From Candidatus Poribacteria bacterium (GTDB lineage Bacteria > Poribacteria > WGA-4E > WGA-3G): a DNA stretch of 64,000 bases. A program made the position numbers and the translations under genes. The notes under the pieces were generated by a model that did no database searches, was not told the origin of the DNA, and saw only the letters and a list, made by a program, of their open reading frames with translations. Position 1 is the stretch's first letter. Each line of letters opens with the position of its first letter. Shown in pieces: positions 17,973 to 26,587 of the stretch. The stretch is from positions 89,591-153,590 of the forward strand of contig JAPPII010000101.1 of assembly GCA_028820845.1 (NCBI GenBank), in the 5' to 3' direction.

Positions 17973-19274
17973 TTACTCTTTAAACCCCAGGAGCCGTTTG
18001 GATTCTTTTAGGAAAAATTCGCCGTAATGTGGTGGTACGTTTTCCATATTACCCATTTTATCAAAACCGATATTATACACATTGACGATGCGTCCCTTTG
18101 GTTCAAAATAGATCAACGACACATCTTCGGGACGGATATTGCCTCTTATAATGTCAATACGCACACGGTCAATCATATAGTCGCTGTGCGTCTCAACGAT
18201 GAACGCCCGGTTCCCCTCATTTGCCAATCGTGCTAATAGAGAGGAAAGTTCCGCTTGTGCTTTTGGGTGTAAGTGGACTTCGGGTTGTTGTAGTAAGAAA
18301 TAGGTCATCTCTGAAGGATCAGATTTCAAAATGTGCACCAAGACTGGTAAAATTTGACTTACACCGTAGCCAACATCAATGATATTTGCTTTAGGACCGC
18401 GCACTTTGACCTGCAATTGGAACGGAGCACCTAAGGAGCCTCCAAAGTTTTTTACGTCTATGTTCTCGAACAGTCCAGAATTCCTGCCAAACTCAACTAA
18501 TTGTGTTTTTACCGCTTCCCAATCCTTTTTCTCAATTGCTTCAATCCGCATTAAATACATAGGAACATCGCTGCCTTCTGGATCATTAAATTCTCGGGTG
18601 GGATCGTATGTTCGTTTAGGGCGTGAGCGAATCGGGGACGTACTAAACACAAATAGCTCGTCCCCCATATACCAGGGGTCGTATCGCCACTTTTCCGAAT
18701 TTTGGAGTGTTTCTACATAGTTTGCTAAAGCTGTTTTTTCTTCAGCGTCGTATTCCAAAAAATTTTTTAATTCAAGGTCGAGGTATCCAGAAACGAAGGA
18801 GGAGTGAAAAATGTTCAAATCGTCAGTATCACAATTTATTTGACAGCGATTGTGCTTTTTATCAAAGTCAATTAAACGATCTGGCCTATCTGCCCAATCT
18901 TCTACAACTCTGAAAACAATTTCGCCATCTGATAACTTCAGACTGAGCGAACTTATTGCAGGCTCAATTCCTCCCGTTTTTTGGGTAAATTCGACTATCC
19001 ATTTAACAAAGTCAACAGTAAACCCCAGTTTAAAACTCTTCGCTTTCGGTCTACTGTTTCTGACGATATCCTTAAAGATCCCCATGGAATAGGGATCCGC
19101 ATTAAAATCTACCCCTTCTCCTCGCAAATAATCTGCCAACACCTGGAAACACGCCAACGCTGTCGTTTTACCGGTGCTGTTTTCACCGACTAAAAAGGTC
19201 AGGGGGCGAATTTCAAGCGTTTGGCGTTCACTGAAGCAGCGGACATCTTCTATTGTGAATTGGGTAATGTTCAT
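17973..19274 (-). CDS. OLD/RecF-like AAA ATPase
   Basis: 433 aa. Walker A is GENSTGKTT (30-38) after the opening FTIEDVRCFSERQTLEIRPL typical of SMC/RecF-type ATPases. The signature GYGVSQILPVL lies at 302-312, the Walker B region reads TYFLLQQPEVHLHP (324-337), and the switch motif is ETHSDY (361-366). Between the lobes is a long insert (about 80-290) of unassigned fold. Most relatives have acidic residues where this protein has Q329-Q330; I believe some close relatives share the Gln pair. GGAG precedes the ATG by 8 nt. With the PIN gene it forms a two-gene ATPase-nuclease module. Confidence 0.85.
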   Translation of the reverse strand: MNITQFTIEDVRCFSERQTLEIRPLTFLVGENSTGKTTALACFQVLADYLRGEGVDFNADPYSMGIFKDIVRNSRPKAKSFKLGFTVDFVKWIVEFTQKTGGIEPAISSLSLKLSDGEIVFRVVEDWADRPDRLIDFDKKHNRCQINCDTDDLNIFHSSFVSGYLDLELKNFLEYDAEEKTALANYVETLQNSEKWRYDPWYMGDELFVFSTSPIRSRPKRTYDPTREFNDPEGSDVPMYLMRIEAIEKKDWEAVKTQLVEFGRNSGLFENIDVKNFGGSLGAPFQLQVKVRGPKANIIDVGYGVSQILPVLVHILKSDPSEMTYFLLQQPEVHLHPKAQAELSSLLARLANEGNRAFIVETHSDYMIDRVRIDIIRGNIRPEDVSLIYFEPKGRIVNVYNIGFDKMGNMENVPPHYGEFFLKESKRLLGFKE

Positions 19275-19285
19275 AGCATCATCTC

Positions 19286-19300
19286 CACAACATTGTTGTG
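19286..19300. promoter_or_regulatory. Palindrome abutting the ribosome-binding site of the ATPase gene
   Basis: CACAAC-ATT-GTTGTG is a perfect 6-bp inverted repeat whose right end (minus-strand sense) runs into the GGAG of the ATPase gene, 12 nt from the ATG. It could be an operator or an RNA hairpin affecting translation. Confidence 0.4.
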
Positions 19301-19483
19301 TGATTCTGAGATATATTGATTTGTAGTTTTCTCAATACACTGCATGCCTTATGGTAACATATCCAATGGAGGATGTCAACAGAATCCGTCGGAAATTTGG
19401 AGTCATTTAGTTTTAGGCTTTTTCGCCCGATTTTAAGGAGAGGCACAAGCGAAAACTTCTTCCTACAGCAAGGGTCAAGAAAC

Positions 19484-20119
19484 TCAGTAACCCTGAACTC
19501 TGCCTGTCTTGTAGCGTTGCTTTTCTATTCTTCTTCCGAACTCTATTCCCAAGTAGTGCTGCAAGACCGGTAGGATGTCTATTTCTTCTCGGTTGCGTTG
19601 TTGACGAAAACAGTTAGCTAAATCTCTACAGAAAGCGAATAGATTCTCTGGCTCCACCGCATACATATCATCGAACAGAAGTTTGTATATGGCAATAGTT
19701 GTATAGGGTGGATCTTCAGTTTCTGCCATTTCCAGCCAGCTCACTCGCTCCTGAACCAATAGATCTTCGCTACACCATCCCAAGTAGGCGAGTACCCAAC
19801 CGGTCATATACTGGGCAATCGCTTCAACGATCAGCCTATAGTTGTTCGAGACTGCTCCGCCGAGCCAACAATGCAAAAGTTCATAAACGAAAAAGTGGTA
19901 CGCGAGATCCCGCTCAGGCTCTGTGTGACCATAATCGATCGGGAGCTCGCAGATAATTTTGATTTTTTTAAAGCGCTCTCGAAGGGAGTAAATTTGTCTG
20001 TCTATCTCAGATCGCGCGCCATAATCGTTCGGTTCGCAGAGACGATCTTCCACTTGAATAACAACGTCTGGTCCGGGTCCCATGAGTTTTTCAAATTCTC
20101 GACGGGTCTGTTCTAACAA
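19484..20119 (-). pseudogene. Degenerate zinc-peptidase-like protein with broken or unusual 5' end
   Basis: 211 aa if started at a TTG (20117-20119) that has no Shine-Dalgarno. The core HFFVYELLHCWLGG...IVEAIAQYM resembles gluzincin aminopeptidases (HExxH...E), but the first His is Tyr (YELLH), so zinc binding would be impaired. Upstream in the same frame, 14 sense codons lead to a TAA (20162-20164), and beyond it another 22 sense codons back to a GTG (20228-20230), which suggests a nonsense mutation in a longer gene. Alternatively it is a real short gene with a weak start. The 148 nt before the cupin gene hold nothing else. Confidence 0.45.
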
Positions 20120-20267
20120 TTCAAGAATTGTTTTAGAACTCCAGGGCGTTTCGCCTCTACTTTATAAGTGAAGTTCTTTGAAGAGGCGATCGAACCCCAG
20201 GTTGTAATATTCAATTTCTAAATCCTCCACGATTCAATTCACAGTTCCCTCAAAATTTAGGCGTATT

Positions 20268-20675
20268 TTAGGACTGGCTAAAGACTTCCATTCCGGCAGA
20301 ACCATCAGCAATCCTGCGGATCTGTTTCTCAAAACCGGGGGGTGAGAGCGTCCATGTAATCCAGAGCGGTTCATCGCCTGTATTAACAAAGCGGTGTTCC
20401 ACATTGGGGGGGAGATAGATGACTGTACCAGGTTTCAGATCAGCAACTTCATCACCGACAAACGCTTTGCCTTGTCCACCATAGACAAAAATAATCTCTT
20501 CGGCCTCACTGTGCGAGTGAAGTGGAATTTCACTATTGGGATCGACCTCTTCGAGTCCCATCGCGAAATGTGAAGTACCGACAGTATTCGGTTCAACGAG
20601 GGTGTACAAGGTTCGTGGTGCTTCCCCCTCGATACGTACGACTTCGGCATCTTCTTTGTGATAAATGTGTTTCAT
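20268..20675 (-). CDS. Cupin-domain protein
   Basis: 135 aa single cupin. Motif 1 is PLHSHSEAEEIIFVYGGQG (metal ligands His, His, Glu) and motif 2 is LPPNVEHRFVNTGDEPL with the last His. Such proteins are metal-dependent isomerases, dioxygenases or ligand binders; the substrate is not visible. TGGAGG precedes the ATG. Monocistronic, with gaps on both sides. Confidence 0.9.
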   Translation of the reverse strand: MKHIYHKEDAEVVRIEGEAPRTLYTLVEPNTVGTSHFAMGLEEVDPNSEIPLHSHSEAEEIIFVYGGQGKAFVGDEVADLKPGTVIYLPPNVEHRFVNTGDEPLWITWTLSPPGFEKQIRRIADGSAGMEVFSQS

Positions 20676-20787
20676 CTTTTTCCTCCAAGATTAAGTTTTA
20701 CGTCTGATTGTTGTACCTGAATCTGAAAAACTTAAATAGATTGTATCCTTCATAGAATTCTTCCCTGTCCCGCGCTTATCGTTTAGG

Positions 20788-21930
20788 TCACAACGCCCGT
20801 ATCTCCTCAAATAAAGCCAACTGTTGCTGATAATCTTTCGGGAGTAGGCGCACTTCTTGATAACCCTCAAAGAAAATTGCCTGTTCAGACTTACTCAATT
20901 GGCGTGAAAGCGTTAGAATATCTGAAAGATAATAGCCAAATCCAAATTGCATCACGTCAATTGGGCAGAGCTGCCCCTCCGAGACGACGATATTATGCGG
21001 TGCCAAATCCAAGTGAATCAGTCCAAAAGCGTCTCGTCTCTCACCATGTTCTGCAACAAACTGAGAGAAACGCGAAGGAAGCGAAGCGAGTTTTTCACGT
21101 GCCTCCGCTGAGTCATCTATATTGCCACTTGCAAGTGCCTTTTCAACTTGCAGCGTAACCCACTCTATATCGTAGTACCGAGGACGGGTAAACCAGTCTG
21201 GCAATTCTAACGTTTCCGACACAGAGTGCATACGACCCACTATTGATCCAAGACTCCGAATCAATTCTGGTGTCTTTTCCGCTGCCGAAAGGGCACCCAA
21301 TGTCTCGCCAGGAATCCAATCGTATACAGTCGCATAGCGCGACGGTAGATCGTTTGGAGAGGTACACTGAATCATTTCGCCATCACGTCCTGGCACGGGT
21401 GAGAGGGTCTTGATACCACCCTTATTCCGCAGTGCCTGTAGCCAATAGATTTCGGATTGAATTTTATACACAGCAGTTCCAGCTTGATGGAGTCTCAGTG
21501 TGAACCGGGCGTCTTCAGTATCCACGAAAAACAACATGTTCGCAATATCAAATCCAACCCCACTAATTCGGAATGAGGCGTTATTCAATCCATACGACCC
21601 AACAGCCGCTTTTGCATAGTGCCAATCGGTGGCAAGGAACTGTAAACCCCTTTTGCTATAAACTATCAAAATGTCGTTGTCGCAGGCGTGTTGTGTGGAT
21701 TCGGAGATAAACGTGCGTTGTGCATCATTGAGGGAGTCAAGGAAGGCAAGGATATCGGGATCAATCTGTGGAGGGTGACCAGAAATTGCTTCGAGCCAAT
21801 ACTGTCTGCATCTATCGTGACAATCGATCCGATAGACAGGTAGAGACGAATCTCGGTACCAATCGGGGGAATTTTCGATGGCGTATTCAACTTGGGTGCC
21901 ACAAAATGGGCACGACATTTTCTCTCCCAT
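20788..21930 (-). CDS. Kinase-like phosphotransferase (APH fold) with N-terminal zinc-finger-like segment
   Basis: 380 aa. The catalytic loop HLDLAPHNIVV and the following IDVMQFGFG belong to the aminoglycoside-phosphotransferase/homoserine-kinase-II fold, with D and N in place. ARFTLRLH may hold the ATP-binding Lys equivalent (Arg here). Unusual is an extra N-terminal region of about 100 residues opening with SCPFCGTQVEY and CHDRC, a likely zinc knuckle. The start could be the first ATG (21928-21930) or the one four codons later, which GGGAGAG directly precedes. Substrate unknown: small-molecule or protein kinase. Confidence 0.75.
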   Translation of the reverse strand: MGEKMSCPFCGTQVEYAIENSPDWYRDSSLPVYRIDCHDRCRQYWLEAISGHPPQIDPDILAFLDSLNDAQRTFISESTQHACDNDILIVYSKRGLQFLATDWHYAKAAVGSYGLNNASFRISGVGFDIANMLFFVDTEDARFTLRLHQAGTAVYKIQSEIYWLQALRNKGGIKTLSPVPGRDGEMIQCTSPNDLPSRYATVYDWIPGETLGALSAAEKTPELIRSLGSIVGRMHSVSETLELPDWFTRPRYYDIEWVTLQVEKALASGNIDDSAEAREKLASLPSRFSQFVAEHGERRDAFGLIHLDLAPHNIVVSEGQLCPIDVMQFGFGYYLSDILTLSRQLSKSEQAIFFEGYQEVRLLPKDYQQQLALFEEIRAL

Positions 21931-21972
21931 GGTGGATTTTCCTGTACTAACTTGATAATCGAATGCTCGTGA

Positions 21973-23247
21973 TTAGGTGCCTTGGTTGAATCGCGGTTCG
22001 TCCAGTCTGAAAGTCAACAAGAACCCAATTGAAACGAGTACTGAACAGCTGATGAAAACCGGTTCAAACGCTAATGTCTCGATAAGTGCTCCAATTAAGG
22101 GTGAAACAAACAAGGGAATGGCTTGAAAAAGGCTCATCACGCCGAGGTATTGTGGGTGTTTTTCTTGTGGCGCGATTTCAAGGGTATAGTTTGTGACAAT
22201 GCGAGCAGACACGGGTGTGAATCCCATAAGGGCAAAGACAATCCAATAGAATTGCCCACCGGAAGGCATGCGACTAATGCCAATCGCTAACAGCGGCATA
22301 CAGGCACTGATTAATATCAGAATGCGCAAAACCAATCGGTTGCCCGAGCGGTCTGCGATATTGCCCATGATGCCAGCACCGACGGCATTGGACGCATTCT
22401 GTGCGACGATCAACGCAACAAAACCGGAAGGGACTAACCCTAAGGTCCGCTGTCCGAAAACGGTATAATGTGGAAAAAGGGGCCAGATTGAATAAAACAG
22501 CAAGATAACAATCGCAAATCGTCGAAAGTTTCTATCGTATCTCAATAAGAGGAGGGCATCTCCGAGAAACTGAAAAAAGGGAGCGTTACGTTGGGGTCGT
22601 GACGGAAGCTCTTTAAACCAGAAACTCACCAAAGCGGCAACACCAAAGGAGATAGCCGTTGCATTGAAAAGCACTATATAATGGGCAGCGTTATCAGAAA
22701 GCCAACGCGGTAGCAGATAAAAAGCGAGGCCAATCGAAATCGTACAGCCGATGATATTAGAGTAAGCGAGGAGGCGCCCCCGTTTTTCTGGACTGATGAG
22801 TTTGCCTTGTAGCGTCCCGTTAGCCAGATGATTGCAACCGACAGCAAGCCAGTGCACGGTACATAGTACAAGGAAAGTCGCAACAATAATATTGGCTGAC
22901 CAGTCTGTTACACCCAATATAAGAGACAACACGCACCACGGGATCGCAAAACCGAAACTTGTGAAAACGAAGAATGCCTGTTTTTTCGGCATCTGTGCAA
23001 CGCGCTGCGCAACCAGAAATTGCGGCAAACTCTGTCCAATGCGTAAAATGAGTGGGAGCAATCCACGGATGGTGCCAGACGACGTGTAGGTGTCGATAAA
23101 CGCCGGAATGACCACAGACTCGGATTTGAACATCCAACCGAAACGCATCACAATTTGATTCAAGGCGAATACAATTAAATTGCGTTTTTCATGCGGATAA
23201 GATTCTTTAGAACGGACGTTCATTTGATTAGAGTCACTTTTGTTCAT
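21973..23247 (-). CDS. Major facilitator superfamily transporter
   Basis: About 424 aa with the hydrophobic pattern of 12 transmembrane helices and a central cytoplasmic loop near 205-225 (WFKELPSRPQRNAP). GNIADRSGNRLVLR around 295 is the MFS motif-A equivalent at the start of the second half. ATG 23245-23247 is preferred since GGAG lies 5-6 nt upstream; a TTG one codon earlier is the alternative. Substrate unknown. It lies in a run with an aldo/keto reductase and sugar-related genes, so a sugar or small-acid substrate is possible. Confidence 0.87.
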   Translation of the reverse strand: MNKSDSNQMNVRSKESYPHEKRNLIVFALNQIVMRFGWMFKSESVVIPAFIDTYTSSGTIRGLLPLILRIGQSLPQFLVAQRVAQMPKKQAFFVFTSFGFAIPWCVLSLILGVTDWSANIIVATFLVLCTVHWLAVGCNHLANGTLQGKLISPEKRGRLLAYSNIIGCTISIGLAFYLLPRWLSDNAAHYIVLFNATAISFGVAALVSFWFKELPSRPQRNAPFFQFLGDALLLLRYDRNFRRFAIVILLFYSIWPLFPHYTVFGQRTLGLVPSGFVALIVAQNASNAVGAGIMGNIADRSGNRLVLRILILISACMPLLAIGISRMPSGGQFYWIVFALMGFTPVSARIVTNYTLEIAPQEKHPQYLGVMSLFQAIPLFVSPLIGALIETLAFEPVFISCSVLVSIGFLLTFRLDEPRFNQGT

Positions 23248-23311
23248 CAAGACTCCGTTTGCCTGTTAATAAGTAGGCAAATTTACTCATTTTCTTACTA
23301 ACTTTCAGATA

Positions 23312-24115
23312 TTATAATTTCCCTTTTTGGAGCAGCTGTGCCCCATAGGTTTCCAAACCCATTTTCGCCTGGGATGTTAACGTTTCTTGCTCGGAGAGTG
23401 CTTTGGCAACGCGATGAAACCGTTCAATGTCCCTCAATCCCATAATCGTTACATTGACGCTCTGATGACTCAGCACATAGCGATAGAATTCCTCTGGGGA
23501 TGGTGCGTCTGACGCATCAAAGAGTCTATCATTACGCGAGGCATTCATAATGACCACGCCTGTATCATGTTTATCGGCTGCGGGAAAAACAGTACGTTCA
23601 GGTATTTTCATCGCACAATTGTACCAGCAGAGAACCGTATCGAAAAGTCCAGTGGCGACCGCTTCTTGCACCTGAAACCAATCGTGCCCAGTCACACCGA
23701 TGAATCGCACAAGCCCCTCCTCTCGTGCTTTCTGTGCCATCTCCATCGCGCCGCCGGGTGCCAGTGCTTTGACGCGTCCGTCTTGCGTATTCAGATGATG
23801 CAGTTGGTAGATGTCAATGTAATCGACGCTAAGTGTCCGTAGAGATGTTTCAAGGTCTTTCCGTGCGCTGATGGCATCGCGTTCGTGTGTTTTGGTCGCA
23901 ATAATAAGTTTATCGCGTTGTCCTTTTATTGCTGTTCCGATGACTTTTTCATCCTCGCCATCTCTGTATGCGCGCGCCGTATCAATATAATTAATACCAG
24001 CATCAATTGCCCTGCGGTACACCTCAGCAGATTCACAATACGCGCCGCCGACACCGAGCCGAGTGACTGTCAAGCCTGTGCGACCTAAAACTGTTTTCGG
24101 AATTTCATAACCCAT
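23312..24115 (-). CDS. Aldo/keto reductase
   Basis: 267 aa. Family blocks: GRTGLTVTRLGVGGAY at the start, INYIDTARAYRDGE with the catalytic D and Y, KLIIATKTH (Lys) and YIDIYQLHHL (His), giving the complete D-Y-K-H tetrad of NADPH-dependent carbonyl reductases. Slightly short at the C-terminus compared with the usual about 320 aa. GAGG precedes the ATG. Substrate unknown. Confidence 0.9.
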   Translation of the reverse strand: MGYEIPKTVLGRTGLTVTRLGVGGAYCESAEVYRRAIDAGINYIDTARAYRDGEDEKVIGTAIKGQRDKLIIATKTHERDAISARKDLETSLRTLSVDYIDIYQLHHLNTQDGRVKALAPGGAMEMAQKAREEGLVRFIGVTGHDWFQVQEAVATGLFDTVLCWYNCAMKIPERTVFPAADKHDTGVVIMNASRNDRLFDASDAPSPEEFYRYVLSHQSVNVTIMGLRDIERFHRVAKALSEQETLTSQAKMGLETYGAQLLQKGKL

Positions 24116-24178
24116 GATATTACCTCAAACGTGCTGGTTAACACTTTAGTAGTTTATCGGCGAAAATACTGCCCATAT

Positions 24179-25048
24179 TTATTGTGGTATTCGATAGCCG
24201 CCACCAACGTATAGCAGCTGCCCTGTGAGCCACCGCGCCTGTTCAGAACAGAGAAAAACTGTGACATCAGCCACATCTTCGGGTTTGCCAACCCTTCCTA
24301 AGGGTGTAGATTTCGCAATTGCTTTTTCGTTCTCTGGTTCAATGTAACCTGTCTGCACAGGTCCGGGAGCAACGACATTCACCGTGATCCCGTATTTCCC
24401 CAACTCACACGCGGCGGAGCGGCTATAGGATTCGATGGCGTGTTTGCTTGCTGCATAACTAACATTCAACGGGTGACAATGTGCGGCATCCGTACTCGTA
24501 TTAACAATCCGGCCCCAGTTCAATCCATTTCTCAGGTATTGGTTCAGATACGCTTGCATCATCAAGGCATAAGCCCGAGAATTGATAACAAAGTGGGCAT
24601 CAATATTTGCAGCAGTTGATAAGAAAATACCACTCCCTGCTCTTGAAGTTTGTTCCGGGTCAAATGTCTCTAACACGCAGTGGGTATGATTATTAATCAA
24701 GATGTCGATGGGACCGAATTCTTTCTCACATGCATCAAAGAGTTTTGAGATGTTTGTTTCCTCAGCAAGGTCCGCCTCTAAAGCAGATATTGTCATCTCG
24801 GCATCTCTAAACCGATTGACAAGTTCAGAAATGGGCTTCTGTTGCATGGCTCGGTAAAGCGTATCTCCGCCTATTCCTGATTTTTCGGCACGTTTCAGTT
24901 TTTCTTTGCTGTATTGACAGGGTGGACAAAAAAATGAAGCAAATACTTTCACACCTTGTTTGCCGAGTGCCAATGCTGTTGCGGCACCGATACCATGGTT
25001 GGCACCCGTAATCAGTGCCACTTTTCCCTCTAATTTCGGATCAATCAT
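24179..25048 (-). CDS. Short-chain dehydrogenase/reductase
   Basis: About 289 aa from ATG at 25048, preferred since GAGAG lies 8 nt upstream; an earlier in-frame start would overlap the GH32 gene. NAD(P) motif TGANHGIGAATALA, NNHTH (the NNAG position), catalytic Ser region NTSTDA and Y-x-x-x-K in YAASKHA; the C-terminal PGPVQTGYI is also typical. An extra segment of about 35 residues after the second strand (FFCPPCQYSKEKLKRAEK) with a C-x-x-C is unusual. It lies 11 nt after GH32 and is co-transcribed. Confidence 0.88.
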   Translation of the reverse strand: MIDPKLEGKVALITGANHGIGAATALALGKQGVKVFASFFCPPCQYSKEKLKRAEKSGIGGDTLYRAMQQKPISELVNRFRDAEMTISALEADLAEETNISKLFDACEKEFGPIDILINNHTHCVLETFDPEQTSRAGSGIFLSTAANIDAHFVINSRAYALMMQAYLNQYLRNGLNWGRIVNTSTDAAHCHPLNVSYAASKHAIESYSRSAACELGKYGITVNVVAPGPVQTGYIEPENEKAIAKSTPLGRVGKPEDVADVTVFLCSEQARWLTGQLLYVGGGYRIPQ

Positions 25049-25059
25049 AAAGTAGTCTC

Positions 25060-26583
25060 TCAAAACGCTGGTGCCATGTTCCACGCTTGCACGGATTGGA
25101 AGTGTGCCTGTCCGCCACGACTCAACAACCTTACACCAATACTATCAGCGCGCGTCGGGTAGACGCGTTGCGTAATACACTGCCTACCGTTAGCAAATAC
25201 TTCAACCACAGACTTATCGACATAGATGCGGAGTTGAAGCGTTTCATTGTCTTTCAATGCGAATGGCGCGTGCTGGGCATCGACAAACTGCTCCGACTCC
25301 GGCAATCTCGCGGTACCACCGGCATCTCGGTAGTGTGGATAGCGGATAGCGTCGTTTAAAGTAGAACGACTGATGTCTATTTTTAAAGTCCCTTCCCCTG
25401 GAACATACAGAATCCCGGTTCGCTCAGCCTGATTAGGTGAGCAGAGCACCTGAACGCCGACTTCGGTTGCATCCTTGGGATCAATCTCAACAGCCAACTC
25501 AAGGCAATTCCCTTGAATTTCTTCTAAGTTCAACGCCTCATCAGTGTTCAGTGTGATGTTTTTGAGTTCTTTCGGGTTCATCCGTAGGCAGTCTAACTCT
25601 GGCACCGGTTCAATCTGCAGACTACCATCGGTTGCGAGGGAGAGGACGCGTGGCAAGGTCATAACTCCTGACCAACCCGAAGCGCGTTCCTCTTCAATGT
25701 CGCGAATTTCCCGAATCCAATCGAAAAAGATACGTCGTCCGTGCGCGTCTAACAAGGAACGCGGTCCACCGAGCATGCCACCCGCCCAACTCATGCGTCC
25801 GTAATTCTCAACATGATACGCTTCATTTTCAAATCTACCGAGGTAATACTGCGTGCCTTGCCAATGGCTACAAAACAGCAGCATGTGCTTGTCGCCTAAC
25901 GGATAAAAATCGGGTACTGCACAATCTTCTTCCGCGTCTGTCCACTCACGCCGCGATTGATAAAAAGAGCGCACGAATTCCCACTCTACAAGATTGGACG
26001 ACTTAAACAGAGCCGTGCCGTCCCCGACTTGTTCCGGTATTCTGTTCCCGATGAGTGCGTAGTAGGTATCGCCCTCCAGCCAAGCACACGGGTCAAATAC
26101 AATATACTCGCCGTGTCCTTTCTCCCCAGGTTTTGGCACTGGAATCACCGGATTGGCTGGATGTTTGTCCCACGTAATAAGCAAGTCATCATCACTCGCT
26201 GCGATGCACGTTCCGTCAGGAACCCCATGATAGATGAACGTCGGGGTACCCTCCCGATTTACGAGAGCACCGCCGCTGAAACAACCATCGCGGTCTGGTC
26301 CATCGAGATCGGGCGTTAAAGCAATCGGATGATGCACCCAATGCACCAAATCAACACTCGATGCGTGTCCCCACTGCATCCATTTCCAATAGCCACCTTC
26401 CGGGTTGTGCTGATAGAAGATATGATATCGACCTTTCCAAAAGATGGAACCGTTAATGTCGTTCATCCAGCCGAACGGCGGGGTGAAGTGATAGCACGGT
26501 CGATAAGGATCGCCCTCATACATTGACTCGAGTACGCGTGTGGAATGAATAAGTGCTTCTGTTTTTTCGATGGCTGTGTTCAT
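25060..26583 (-). CDS. Glycoside hydrolase family 32-like (fructan/sucrose hydrolase)
   Basis: 507 aa from ATG 26581-26583. The nucleophile motif is FGWMNDINGSIF (D42). FYQHNPEGGYW and MQWGHASSVDLVHW follow, then FDPCAWLEG at the RDP position (Arg replaced by Phe, Asp kept) and AEEDCAVPDFYPLGDK at the EC acid/base position. The C-terminal beta-sandwich contains LRIYVDKSVVEVFANG, a GH32 hallmark. No signal peptide, so intracellular. The expected substrate is a beta-fructoside such as sucrose or a short fructan; the altered RDP motif leaves specificity open. It overlaps the end of the Gfo/Idh gene region by a few bases at most. Confidence 0.87.
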   Translation of the reverse strand: MNTAIEKTEALIHSTRVLESMYEGDPYRPCYHFTPPFGWMNDINGSIFWKGRYHIFYQHNPEGGYWKWMQWGHASSVDLVHWVHHPIALTPDLDGPDRDGCFSGGALVNREGTPTFIYHGVPDGTCIAASDDDLLITWDKHPANPVIPVPKPGEKGHGEYIVFDPCAWLEGDTYYALIGNRIPEQVGDGTALFKSSNLVEWEFVRSFYQSRREWTDAEEDCAVPDFYPLGDKHMLLFCSHWQGTQYYLGRFENEAYHVENYGRMSWAGGMLGGPRSLLDAHGRRIFFDWIREIRDIEEERASGWSGVMTLPRVLSLATDGSLQIEPVPELDCLRMNPKELKNITLNTDEALNLEEIQGNCLELAVEIDPKDATEVGVQVLCSPNQAERTGILYVPGEGTLKIDISRSTLNDAIRYPHYRDAGGTARLPESEQFVDAQHAPFALKDNETLQLRIYVDKSVVEVFANGRQCITQRVYPTRADSIGVRLLSRGGQAHFQSVQAWNMAPAF

Positions 26584-26587
26584 AGTC

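Noticed and set aside
19484-20119. Functional metallopeptidase
   Set aside because: The HExxH first His is Tyr and the 5' end is doubtful.
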